Shown here: positions 47,313 to 56,927 of the stretch, in pieces | Numbering within the stretch: position 1 is the first letter of the stretch | Layout of the letters: each line of letters opens with the position of its first letter | Assembly: GCF_000722775.1 (NCBI RefSeq) | Contig: NZ_JPFZ01000009.1 | Span: 496,001 to 560,000 of the forward strand | Direction: 5' to 3' | Length of the DNA: 64,000 nt | Source: Streptococcus mitis subsp. hohhotensis | Lineage (GTDB): Bacteria; Bacillota; Bacilli; Lactobacillales; Streptococcaceae | The notes under the pieces: generated by a model | What the model was told of the DNA's origin: nothing | What the model saw: only the letters and a program-made list of their open reading frames with translations | The model's database searches: none | Program-made: the position numbers and the translations under genes

Positions 47313-47870
47313 ATGAAAAAAGTAATGTTTGCTGGCTTAAGCCTCTTGTCATTAGTCGTATTGATAGCCTGTGGTGAGGAAGAAACTAAAAAGACTCAAG
47401 CAGCACAACAGCCAAAACAACAAACGACTGTACAACAAATTGCTGTTGGAAAAGATGCTCCAGATTTTACCTTGCAATCTATGGATGGTAAAGAAGTTAA
47501 GTTATCTGATTATAAGGGTAAAAAAGTCTATTTGAAGTTTTGGGCTTCCTGGTGTGGTCCATGTAAGAAAAGTATGCCAGAGTTGATGGAATTAGCGGCG
47601 AAACCAGATCGCGATTTTGAAATTCTTAGTGTCATTGCACCGGGTATTCAAGGCGAAAAAACTGTTGAGCAATTCCCACAATGGTTCCAAGATCAAGGTT
47701 ATAAGGATATCCCAGTTCTTTATGATACCAAGGCCACAACCTTCCAAGCTTATCAAATTCGAAGCATTCCTACAGAATATTTAATTGATAGCCAAGGAAA
47801 GATTGGGAAGATTCAATTTGGTGCTATCAGCAATGCGGATGCAGAAGCAGCATTTAAAGCAATGAACTAG
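47313..47870 (+). CDS. Extracytoplasmic thioredoxin-like lipoprotein (Etrx/TlpA type)
   Basis: A 185-residue surface lipoprotein: signal peptide with lipobox LIAC (Cys20), a Gln/Lys/Thr-rich linker (about 21-42), and a TlpA/ResA-like thioredoxin domain with redox CGPC at 81-84. In pneumococcus such Etrx proteins work with CcdA and an extracellular methionine sulfoxide reductase against oxidative damage. AAGGAG precedes ATG 47313. Which of the two pneumococcal Etrx proteins it matches was not settled. Confidence 0.9.
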   Translation: MKKVMFAGLSLLSLVVLIACGEEETKKTQAAQQPKQQTTVQQIAVGKDAPDFTLQSMDGKEVKLSDYKGKKVYLKFWASWCGPCKKSMPELMELAAKPDRDFEILSVIAPGIQGEKTVEQFPQWFQDQGYKDIPVLYDTKATTFQAYQIRSIPTEYLIDSQGKIGKIQFGAISNADAEAAFKAMN

Positions 47871-47902
47871 CATAGATAAAGAGAATCTGATTACAAATTT
47901 CA

Positions 47903-47911
47903 TGGTATAAT
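47903..47911 (+). promoter_or_regulatory. Extended -10 promoter before the rRNA methyltransferase gene
   Basis: TGGTATAAT, 55 bp before ATG 47967; no clear -35. Confidence 0.6.
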
Positions 47912-47954
47912 AGATGGTAACCGTAACGTTGCCGTCTTTTTTGTCGGCCAATAG

Positions 47955-49325
<1,371 letters not shown>

Positions 49326-49397
49326 TGCTCAAAATAAAGAAACTAAAACTCCATTATTTTAAGATGAAAACCTAAATTTTTCTGTGGAGCTAAAATA

Positions 49398-50015
49398 TTG
49401 ATAGAGAACAGACCAGAATTTGATAAAATCACATCCTTTGATGAGTTTAATAAATACTATTGGTATCGTGATGAACTTTCACAGATATGCAAGTCATTAG
49501 GGCTTGAATATAGAGGTACCAAACAAGAAATCAATCATATTATTGAGCAGTACTTTAAGGGGAATTTGATTGAAAAATCATCAATAAAAAGGAAAAAGAA
49601 ACAAGTAGAAGTCCTTACCTTAGATACGCCCTTACTTAAATGTAGATTTTCATTTAACACTTACTTTAGAGAATATTTCTCAACTTTAACAGATGTTTCA
49701 CCCTTTAAATTTACTGCTGATATGGCGACTGCTTGGAGAAAAGTAAAAAGAGAAAATGATTTGAGTTTTACAATCCAAGATATGCTAAAAGTCTATTATG
49801 GAGATTCAGATTATGCCAAGTATGACCATTCGGTTTGTCAATGGAATCAATTTTTAAAGGATTTCTGTGCAGACGAAAATAGTGGCAACTACTCGAATAA
49901 ACTAAAAGTAGCTTCCATTCTTTGGAAAGAAGTTAGAAATTCAAGTAATGAAAAAATTTATTCAAATAATCTTTTGAGTGAATATGCTGGTAAAATAAAA
50001 GAGTATTGTAAGTAG
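49398..50015 (+). CDS. SAP-domain protein of unknown function
   Basis: A 205-residue protein. Residues about 12-52 (SFDEFNKYYWYRDELSQICK, then YRGTKQEINHIIEQYF) resemble a SAP/HeH helix-extension-helix, a fold often used for nucleic acid binding. The rest (about 68-200) resembles the DUF6434-type partner region. It ends in a basic KIKEYCK. Start TTG 49398 with GGAG eight bases upstream. AT-rich; it directly abuts a broken ADP-ribosylglycohydrolase, so it may have inserted there. Confidence 0.65.
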   Translation: MIENRPEFDKITSFDEFNKYYWYRDELSQICKSLGLEYRGTKQEINHIIEQYFKGNLIEKSSIKRKKKQVEVLTLDTPLLKCRFSFNTYFREYFSTLTDVSPFKFTADMATAWRKVKRENDLSFTIQDMLKVYYGDSDYAKYDHSVCQWNQFLKDFCADENSGNYSNKLKVASILWKEVRNSSNEKIYSNNLLSEYAGKIKEYCK

Positions 50016-50016
50016 A

Positions 50017-50187
50017 AACGCCATCTCACTTGGTGGCGACAGTGATACACTCGCAGCAATCACAGGAAGCATAGCAGAGGTAGCTTATGGTATTCCTGAT
50101 GGGATAAAAGATAAGGCCTATTCTTACTTGGATGAACTCTTAAAAGATGTAGTTATGCGATGGGAAAATAGAATAAAATTATATTAA
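50017..50187 (+). pseudogene. 3' remnant of an ADP-ribosylglycohydrolase gene
   Basis: The frame from 50017 encodes 56 residues starting NAISLGGDSDTLAAITGSIA, the C-terminal metal-binding block of DraG-type ADP-ribosylglycohydrolases, and runs to a stop at 50187. No start codon or upstream part is present. The fragment begins one base after the stop of the SAP-domain gene, suggesting that the 5' end was lost or replaced. Confidence 0.88.
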
Positions 50188-50300
50188 TCTCCAGTACGTC
50201 AGATTTCTCTTTTCTGAGTTTTCATTATATAATAGCATTATATGTAATGGTAAATGTAGCTACGCTAACATTTCTATTTAAAAATTAAGGAGTATTATCA

Positions 50301-51182
50301 ATGAAAAAGGCAATGGTAATTATCAACCCTACGTCTGGTGGGGAAAAGGCTTTGGATTACAAAGATAAGCTGGAAAATAAAGCAAAAGAATACTTTGAGC
50401 ACGTGGAAACCAAAATTACCGAAAAGGCGCTGGATGCAACACATTTTGCTGAAGAAGCTTCTCGTGAGAAGTACGATGCAGTGGTTGTGTTTGGTGGAGA
50501 TGGGACTGTCAACGAAGTCATTTCTGGTATTGCTGAGAGAGACTACATTCCTAAGTTGGGTATTATCCCTGGGGGTACGGGTAACCTCATTACGAAACTG
50601 TTGGAAATCAATCAAGACATCGATGGCGCGATTGATGAACTGGATTTTGATTTAACCAATAAGATTGATATTGGTAAAGCAAATGATAACTATTTTGGTT
50701 ACATCTTTAGTATCGGTTCTCTTCCAGAGGCGATTCACAATGTTGAAATCGAGGACAAGACAAAATTCGGTATTTTAGCCTATGCTGTTAATACTATGAC
50801 GTCTGTCATGACGGATCAGGTCTTTAACATTAAGGTTGAGACAGAAAATGGAAATTATGTTGGTGAAGCAAGCCATGTTTTGGTTCTCTTGACAAATTAC
50901 TTCGCTGACAAAAAAATCTTTGAAGAAAACAAAGATGGATATACTAACATTTTGATTTTAAAAGACGCATCTCTATTCTCCAAATTATCCGTCATTCCTG
51001 ATTTACTAAAAGGCGATGTTGTCGCAAATGATAATATCGAATATATCAGAGCACGTAATATTAAGATTTCTTCAGATAGTGAATTGGAGTCAGATGTTGA
51101 TGGCGATAAGTCGGATAACCTTCCTGTAGAAATCAGGGTACTGGGCCAACATATTGAAGTATTTTCAAAACCGAAAGAGTAG
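50301..51182 (+). CDS. Diacylglycerol/lipid kinase (YegS/DagK family)
   Basis: A 293-residue kinase: nucleotide-binding VIINPTSGG at the start and GGDGTVNEV at about residues 65-73, followed by GIIPGGTGN, the hallmarks of the diacylglycerol kinase catalytic domain. Probably phosphorylates diacylglycerol released by lipoteichoic acid synthesis. AAGGAG lies before ATG 50301, and TATAAT sits upstream near 50229. Confidence 0.88.
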   Translation: MKKAMVIINPTSGGEKALDYKDKLENKAKEYFEHVETKITEKALDATHFAEEASREKYDAVVVFGGDGTVNEVISGIAERDYIPKLGIIPGGTGNLITKLLEINQDIDGAIDELDFDLTNKIDIGKANDNYFGYIFSIGSLPEAIHNVEIEDKTKFGILAYAVNTMTSVMTDQVFNIKVETENGNYVGEASHVLVLLTNYFADKKIFEENKDGYTNILILKDASLFSKLSVIPDLLKGDVVANDNIEYIRARNIKISSDSELESDVDGDKSDNLPVEIRVLGQHIEVFSKPKE

Positions 51183-51245
51183 AAAATAAAAATTAGTTTA
51201 TTATTCACAACGAAATTAAGTTCTATATCAACGATTGGAGGAGGA

Positions 51246-51737
51246 ATGAATTCTCTATTTGATGAATTTCGAACAATTTGTTCTCATTTAAACCAAGTTG
51301 GAATCACTCCGACGCTCATGGGGTCTTTGGGGTTTGAATACCAATCAAATGAAGAATGGGGGCCGTCTGACATTGACATTCATGTGCCTGGTGACCCTAG
51401 AGGTTGGGAAGCACCCGATCATCTCAGAATTTATGAGTGGGATAAGATAATGAAAGTGATGAAACACTTAGGCTATGCCTTAATAGATATTCATGAGCAT
51501 GAATTCCAAAAAGATGGTCTGAGTGTTGAATTCGGAAGTATCGATTCTTTACCTGATTTTGCTGGAGTTTCGGAATCGGATATAGAGTTGATTCATCTCG
51601 AAAACATCACTTTTCGCGTTCCAAGTTTGGAACAGTTTTTAAGTATTTACAAGGCTTCTTCCCAAGATTCTTATCGAAATGAGCACAATAACAATAAGGA
51701 TTTTAAAAAGATAGAGTGGCTGGAAAGACATTTGTGA
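51246..51737 (+). CDS. Nucleotidyltransferase-fold protein
   Basis: A 163-residue protein with LMGSLGFEYQ followed by PSDIDIHV, the GS...DxD pattern of minimal nucleotidyltransferases, plus a later possible third acidic residue in VEFGSID. It resembles proteins sometimes annotated, without support, as phosphoribosylanthranilate isomerase. Whether it is active is unclear; no antitoxin partner is adjacent. GGAGGAG precedes ATG 51246. Confidence 0.6.
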   Translation: MNSLFDEFRTICSHLNQVGITPTLMGSLGFEYQSNEEWGPSDIDIHVPGDPRGWEAPDHLRIYEWDKIMKVMKHLGYALIDIHEHEFQKDGLSVEFGSIDSLPDFAGVSESDIELIHLENITFRVPSLEQFLSIYKASSQDSYRNEHNNNKDFKKIEWLERHL

Positions 51738-51820
51738 ATCATCATTTGAAAAGTAGTTGGTTGTAAGGCTGACTGCTTTTTTATTTATAGAAACAATCCA
51801 CTCGAAACTACGGGCAAACC

Positions 51821-51876
51821 TTGCAAATAAAATACGAAAGTAGTATACTAGAATCACAATTATGAAAACGTTTGCG
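51821..51876 (+). promoter_or_regulatory. Promoter of the GH13 gene with cre
   Basis: TTGCAA (51821-51826), 17-base spacer, TATACT (51844-51849). ATGAAAACGTTTGCG at 51862-51876 matches the cre pattern at 14 of 15 positions just downstream of the start site, predicting CcpA repression. Confidence 0.78.
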
Positions 51877-51910
51877 TAAAATTTGAATTGGAACTCAAGG
51901 AGACAAATTG

Positions 51911-53653
51911 ATGGAATTAAGTGCCATTTACCATAGGCCAGAGTCGGAGTTTGCCTATCTTTATAAGGATAAGAAGCTTCATATTAGGATTCGAACTAAG
52001 AAAGGGGACATTGAAAGCATCAACTTGCACTATGGAGACCCTTTTATCTTTATGGAGGAGTTTTATCAGGATACAAAAGAAATGTCCAAAATAACTTCTG
52101 ATGCCTTATTTGATTATTGGCAGGTTGAAGTGTCAGTTGACTTTGCACGTATCCAGTATCTCTTTGAACTCACGGATACAGAAGGTCAAAGTATTTTGTA
52201 TGGTGATAAAGGTTGTGTGGAAAATTCTCTAGAAAATCTTCATGCCATTGGAAACGGATTTAAGTTGCCTTATCTTCATGAAATTGATGCATGCCAGGTT
52301 TCTGATTGGGTTTCAAATACGGTATGGTATCAGATATTTCCTGAGAGATTTGCTAATGGAAATGCTCGATTAAACCCAGAAGGGACTTTAGACTGGGATT
52401 CATCTGTCACACCTAAGAGCGATGATTTCTTTGGTGGTGATTTACAGGGGATTATTGACCATCTGGATTACTTTCAAGGCTTGGGTATTACTGGTCTCTA
52501 TCTTTGTCCGATTTTTGAATCTACAAGCAATCACAAGTACAATACGACAGATTACTTTGAAATTGACCGTCATTTTGGAGACAAGGAGACCTTTCGGGAA
52601 CTGGTGGAGCAAGCGCATCAGCGTGGCATGAAAGTCATGCTGGATGCTGTATTTAACCATATTGGTTCGCAATCGCCCCAATGGCAAGATGTTGTTAAAA
52701 ATGGTGAGCAGTCTGCTTATAAAGATTGGTTCCATATCCAACAATTCCCAGTGACGACTGAAAAGCTAGCCAACAAGAGAGAGTTGCCTTATCATGCTTT
52801 TGGTTTTGAGGACTATATGCCGAAGCTAAATACAGCAAATCCAGAGGTCAAGGACTATCTTTTAAAGGTTGCGACTTATTGGATTGAAGAGTTTGATATT
52901 GATGCTTGGCGTTTGGATGTGGCTAATGAGATTGACCATCAGTTTTGGAGGGATTTTCGCAAGGCAGTTCTAGCTAAAAGGCCTGATCTTTATATCCTTG
53001 GAGAAGTCTGGCATACGTCTCAGCCTTGGCTAAATGGAGATGAGTTCCATGCGGTCATGAATTATCTTTTATCTGATAGTATCAAGGAGTATTTCTTACG
53101 AGGACTTAAGAAGACTGACCAATTCATCGATGAAATCAATGGCCAATCTATGTATTACAAACAGCAGATTTCAGAGGTTATGTTTAATCTCTTGGATTCG
53201 CATGATACAGAACGAATCTTGTGGACGGCTAATGAGGATGTTCAACTGGTCAAATCAGCTCTAGCCTTTCTCTTTTTACAAAAGGGAACACCATGTATCT
53301 ACTACGGAACCGAGCTTTCCTTGACTGGCGGTCCAGACCCAGATTGTCGTCGTTGTATGCCTTGGGAACACGTATCAAGTGATAATGACATGCTGAACTT
53401 TATGAAGAGGCTGATAAAGATTCGCAAACACGCGTCAGAAATCATTTCGCATGGCAAGTATAGCCTCCAAGAAATCAAACAAGATGTAGTTGCCTTGGAG
53501 TGGAAATATGAAGGACAAATTCTTAAAGCTATCTTTAACCAATCAAAAGAAGATTATATTGTCGAGAAAGAAGCAGTAGCACTAGCAAGCAATTGCCAAG
53601 AATTAGAGAATCAGCTTGTCATCTCTCCAAAAGGATTTGTGATTTTTCATTAA
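51911..53653 (+). CDS. Neopullulanase/cyclomaltodextrinase-type GH13 glycosidase
   Basis: A 580-residue intracellular alpha-glycosidase of the GH13_20 group. N-terminal beta domain (about 1-120), then the TIM barrel: VWYQIFPERFANG, DAVFNHIG, nucleophile Asp in DAWRLDVANEIDH, acid/base Glu in ILGEVWH, and the third Asp in LLDSHDTERIL. Acts on maltodextrins, cyclodextrins or pullulan fragments. No signal peptide. ATG 51911 is chosen over TTG 51908 given AAGGAG at 51897-51902. Confidence 0.92.
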   Translation: MELSAIYHRPESEFAYLYKDKKLHIRIRTKKGDIESINLHYGDPFIFMEEFYQDTKEMSKITSDALFDYWQVEVSVDFARIQYLFELTDTEGQSILYGDKGCVENSLENLHAIGNGFKLPYLHEIDACQVSDWVSNTVWYQIFPERFANGNARLNPEGTLDWDSSVTPKSDDFFGGDLQGIIDHLDYFQGLGITGLYLCPIFESTSNHKYNTTDYFEIDRHFGDKETFRELVEQAHQRGMKVMLDAVFNHIGSQSPQWQDVVKNGEQSAYKDWFHIQQFPVTTEKLANKRELPYHAFGFEDYMPKLNTANPEVKDYLLKVATYWIEEFDIDAWRLDVANEIDHQFWRDFRKAVLAKRPDLYILGEVWHTSQPWLNGDEFHAVMNYLLSDSIKEYFLRGLKKTDQFIDEINGQSMYYKQQISEVMFNLLDSHDTERILWTANEDVQLVKSALAFLFLQKGTPCIYYGTELSLTGGPDPDCRRCMPWEHVSSDNDMLNFMKRLIKIRKHASEIISHGKYSLQEIKQDVVALEWKYEGQILKAIFNQSKEDYIVEKEAVALASNCQELENQLVISPKGFVIFH

Positions 53654-53712
53654 AGAGCAATTATGAGCGACAGGAAAATTGTAGTATAGAGAGCTTTTTA
53701 CAAACAGACTAT

Positions 53713-53741
53713 TTGTCGTCTTGCTACAATTGGTATATAAT
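53713..53741 (+). promoter_or_regulatory. Promoter before the 103-residue protein gene
   Basis: TTGTCG (53713-53718), 17-base spacer, TATAAT (53736-53741), 31 bp before ATG 53773. Confidence 0.65.
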
Positions 53742-53772
53742 TTAACTTAAAGAAAATAGGAGGACTAATCGA

Positions 53773-54084
53773 ATGGAATTAAAAGATTTTACAGAAAAAG
53801 AACAGGAAATGATTAAGAAGGGGCTGACGACGTCTAAGATTAGTGACAAGGAAACTGCTGAGAAGATTCTTGCGCTAGTACCACAAGACTTGATTAAGCG
53901 CATTCCGTTTTTCGTCAGAAAACATGCTACAACACGTACGATTAAACGCATTTCAATTGAACACCCTGAACTCTACGCTGTAGCTCAAACAAGTGGTGAG
54001 ATTCCAGAAAAAGAACGCGAAGAATTGCGTCAGATTATCACAACTATCTTTGAACAAAAGATGAACAAGCATAGTATTAAGTAG
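53773..54084 (+). CDS. Conserved small cytoplasmic protein, function unknown
   Basis: A 103-residue charged helical protein not recognised with confidence. Lys/Glu-rich ends and a central IPFFVRKHATTRTIKRISIEHPELY. No cysteine pattern, signal peptide or membrane segment. AGGAGG lies nine bases before ATG 53773. The alpha/beta hydrolase gene starts three bases after its stop, implying a shared transcript. Confidence 0.7.
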   Translation: MELKDFTEKEQEMIKKGLTTSKISDKETAEKILALVPQDLIKRIPFFVRKHATTRTIKRISIEHPELYAVAQTSGEIPEKEREELRQIITTIFEQKMNKHSIK

Positions 54085-54087
54085 AGA

Positions 54088-54804
54088 ATGAAAATATATT
54101 TTATTGGCGGTTTGGGAAGCAATGTCTATCATAGCAAGGATTTTCTTCAAGAACTAGATTTGCAGATCTGTTTTCTGAATCCATATGAAAGATTTTTTCA
54201 AAGCGAATTAGATTTGAAATCATGGTTTAAAAATGAGATTGTAGAGGAAGAATCTATCTGTCTGATAGGTCATTCTCTTGGAGGAGATTTGGCTCGTTAT
54301 CTCGCATCGGAATTTTATGAAGTGACAAAACTGATTCTTTTGGATGGTGGCTATCTAGATTTAGATAAGAGTTTACCTTTAGATACAGAGTTAGAGGAAA
54401 CTAAAAACTATATCAAATCTCAAGTTATTTCGGACTTAAATCTTCTTATTTCTAAAGAAAAATCCGAAGCAAAGTATTGGTCAGAAAATATGGAGGAAGC
54501 TGTAAGACAGTCCTATCACTGGAATGCGAAGTATAATAGATATGAGTTGGCTATAAATTATGAAAATATAGAAGCGATCCTCCGCCTACGGAGGAAAATC
54601 CAAGCTTTTAAGAGAGAAGTGGGAGATACCTTGTTTATTAGTCCTCGCTATCCTAATGAAGCTACATGGAGAGAGGAAGCCCTAAAAGAATTGCCAGACT
54701 ATTTTGATACTATTCTTCTAGAGAACTTTGGCCATGAGCTTTATACTGAAGCACCTAAAGAAATCGCTAGTCTAATTAATGAGTGGTTCTCTTATTCTCA
54801 CTAG
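54088..54804 (+). CDS. Alpha/beta hydrolase
   Basis: A 238-residue hydrolase. GHSLGGD (about residues 59-65) is the nucleophile elbow with Ser61, near the first YFIGGLGSN oxyanion region; a probable catalytic His is in NFGHELYTEAP near the end, and an acid in ISPRYPNEA or nearby. Substrate unknown. Starts directly after the preceding gene; weak ribosome site. Confidence 0.8.
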   Translation: MKIYFIGGLGSNVYHSKDFLQELDLQICFLNPYERFFQSELDLKSWFKNEIVEEESICLIGHSLGGDLARYLASEFYEVTKLILLDGGYLDLDKSLPLDTELEETKNYIKSQVISDLNLLISKEKSEAKYWSENMEEAVRQSYHWNAKYNRYELAINYENIEAILRLRRKIQAFKREVGDTLFISPRYPNEATWREEALKELPDYFDTILLENFGHELYTEAPKEIASLINEWFSYSH

Positions 54805-55050
54805 GATATTGAACAAATCATCATAATTAATATATAGTTGATTGGAATAAGATATGAACAAATTGATTAGGAATATCAAATTAATTTGGGCTTTTTGTCA
54901 ACTATAGTAGGTTGAAGTCAGCTAAGATCTAGAAAGGACAAATTTCGTCCTTTCTTTTTTGATATTTGATTCTTTGATATCGAGTAGTTTTATGATAAAA
55001 AGTAATGATTCCATATGATTTTTTCTATGGAACTTTTTCTACACAAAATA

Positions 55051-55100
55051 GACTCCATAATATCCATAGGGGATTTACCCACTACAAATATTATAGAGTC
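55051..55100. repeat. Imperfect inverted repeat, possible mobile-element remnant
   Basis: GACTCCATAATAT and ATATTATAGAGTC face each other around GGGGATTTACCC. The surrounding 54805-55293 gap holds no gene. The minus frame over it has no recognisable product. The segment resembles what I remember of ISL3/IS1167-type end regions in pneumococcus, but that is weak. Confidence 0.5.
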
Positions 55101-55155
55101 GCTTTTTCTATTCAGGGAGCTTGAAGGGCTATCATCGGACAAAATAGAGAAGGCA

Positions 55156-55164
55156 TGATATAAT
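55156..55164 (+). promoter_or_regulatory. Extended -10 promoter for rbgA-rnhB
   Basis: TGATATAAT, 130 bp before rbgA; no clear -35. The leader (55170-55290) contains GAACTGTTTGAACA and GTTCAAACAATAG, a possible hairpin. Confidence 0.55.
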
Positions 55165-55293
55165 ATAAAGTAGATTTCTATGTAATTAAATAAGAACTGT
55201 TTGAACACCATTCATTTGAAAACTCTCTATGTTCAAACAATAGTAAAATAAAATAGGGGCTCTAAACCCTTGCTACGAAAGGAAAAAAACTCA

Positions 55294-56145
55294 ATGGCTA
55301 CTATTCAATGGTTTCCTGGCCACATGTCTAAAGCGCGTCGACAGGTTCAGGAAAATTTAAAATTTGTTGATTTTGTGACGATTTTGGTGGATGCACGCTT
55401 ACCTCTATCTAGTCAAAATCCTATGTTGACCAAAATTGTTGGTGACAAACCAAAACTCTTGATTTTAAACAAGGCGGACTTGGCCGATCCAGCAATGACC
55501 AAGGAATGGCGTCAGTATTTTGAATCACAGGGAATCCAGACGCTGGCTATCAACTCCAAAGAACAAGTAACTGTAAAAGTTGTAACAGATGCGGCAAAAA
55601 AACTCATGGCTGATAAGATTGCTCGCCAGAAAGAACGTGGCATCAAGATTGAAACCTTGCGTACCATGATTATTGGGATTCCAAACGCTGGTAAATCAAC
55701 TCTTATGAACCGTTTGGCTGGTAAGAAAATTGCCGTTGTCGGCAATAAACCAGGTGTGACAAAGGGTCAACAATGGCTCAAAACCAATAAAGACCTGGAA
55801 ATCTTGGATACACCAGGGATTCTTTGGCCTAAGTTTGAGGATGAAACTGTTGCATTGAAACTGGCCTTGACAGGAGCTATCAAAGACCAGTTGCTTCCTA
55901 TGGATGAGGTAACTATTTTTGGCCTCAATTATTTCAAAGAACATTATCCAGAAAAGTTGGCTGAACGCTTCAAACAAATGAAAATTGAAGAAGAAGCGCC
56001 TGTTATTATTATGGACATGACCCGTGCCCTCGGTTTCCGTGATGACTATGACCGTTTCTACAGTCTCTTCGTGAAGGAAGTCCGCGACGGCAAACTCGGT
56101 AACTATACCTTAGATACATTGGAAGACCTCAATGGCGACGATTAA
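55294..56145 (+). CDS. rbgA: Ribosome biogenesis GTPase RbgA (YlqF)
   Basis: A 283-residue circularly permuted GTPase needed for late assembly of the 50S subunit. The permuted order is visible: G4 [10 protein letters not shown] (about 61-70), then G1 [13 protein letters not shown]2 and G3 [12 protein letters not shown], and an RNA-binding C-terminal domain. [17 protein letters not shown] is the family N-terminus, so ATG 55294 (AAAGGA upstream) is used and not the in-frame TTG at 55270. Overlaps rnhB by 14 bases. Confidence 0.95.
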   Translation: MATIQWFPGHMSKARRQVQENLKFVDFVTILVDARLPLSSQNPMLTKIVGDKPKLLILNKADLADPAMTKEWRQYFESQGIQTLAINSKEQVTVKVVTDAAKKLMADKIARQKERGIKIETLRTMIIGIPNAGKSTLMNRLAGKKIAVVGNKPGVTKGQQWLKTNKDLEILDTPGILWPKFEDETVALKLALTGAIKDQLLPMDEVTIFGLNYFKEHYPEKLAERFKQMKIEEEAPVIIMDMTRALGFRDDYDRFYSLFVKEVRDGKLGNYTLDTLEDLNGDD

Positions 56146-56911
56146 AGAAATCAAAGAACTACTTGCAACGGTTAAGGAGTTAGAAAGCCCTATTTTTTTA
56201 GAGCTTGAAAAGGATAATCGCTCTGGAGTTCAAAAGGAAATCAGCAAGCGTAAAAAAGCCATTCAGGCAGAATTGGATGAGGATCTTCGTTTGGAATCCA
56301 TGCTTTCCTACGAAAAAGAACTTTACAAGCAAGGATTGACCTTGATAGCAGGTGTTGACGAGGTTGGTCGTGGTCCTCTGGCTGGGCCTGTAGTCGCTGC
56401 AGCTGTTATTTTACCTCAAAATTGTAAGATTCAAGCCCTCAACGACAGTAAGAAAATTCCAAAAAAGAAACATCTGGAGATTTTCCAAGCCGTTCAGGAC
56501 CAAGCTTTGTCAATCGGCATTGGTATCATGGATAATCAAATCATCGACCAAGTCAATATCTATGAAGCAACCAAACTGGCCATGAAGGAAGCAATCTCCC
56601 AGCTCAGTCCTCAACCTGAACATCTCTTGATAGATGCCATGAAACTGGATTTACCAATTTCACAAACATCTATCATCAAAGGAGATGCCAACTCCCTCTC
56701 TATCGCAGCAGCATCTATAGTAGCCAAGGTGACACGTGATGAATTGATGAAGGACTACGATCAGCAGTTCCCTGGCTATGATTTTACTGCTAATGCAGGA
56801 TATGGAACAGCTAAACACCTGGAAGGCCTCACAAAACTAGGAGTTACCCCAATTCACCGAACCAGCTTTGAACCCGTTAAATCGCTGGTTTCAGGAGAAA
56901 AAGAAAGTTAA
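56132..56911 (+). CDS. rnhB: Ribonuclease HII
   Basis: Cuts RNA in RNA/DNA hybrids and at single ribonucleotides. The 259-residue protein has the N-terminal substrate domain (about 1-65) and the catalytic block [20 protein letters not shown] with the acidic pair, [12 protein letters not shown], and LIDAMKLD, later [12 protein letters not shown]. Overlaps rbgA, a widely conserved pairing in Firmicutes. Confidence 0.96.
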   Translation: MATIKEIKELLATVKELESPIFLELEKDNRSGVQKEISKRKKAIQAELDEDLRLESMLSYEKELYKQGLTLIAGVDEVGRGPLAGPVVAAAVILPQNCKIQALNDSKKIPKKKHLEIFQAVQDQALSIGIGIMDNQIIDQVNIYEATKLAMKEAISQLSPQPEHLLIDAMKLDLPISQTSIIKGDANSLSIAAASIVAKVTRDELMKDYDQQFPGYDFTANAGYGTAKHLEGLTKLGVTPIHRTSFEPVKSLVSGEKES

Positions 56912-56927
56912 GTTAGAAGGAATGATT

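Noticed and set aside
54990-55211. 71-codon minus-strand frame
   Set aside because: Runs across an inverted repeat, has no ribosome site and no known product.
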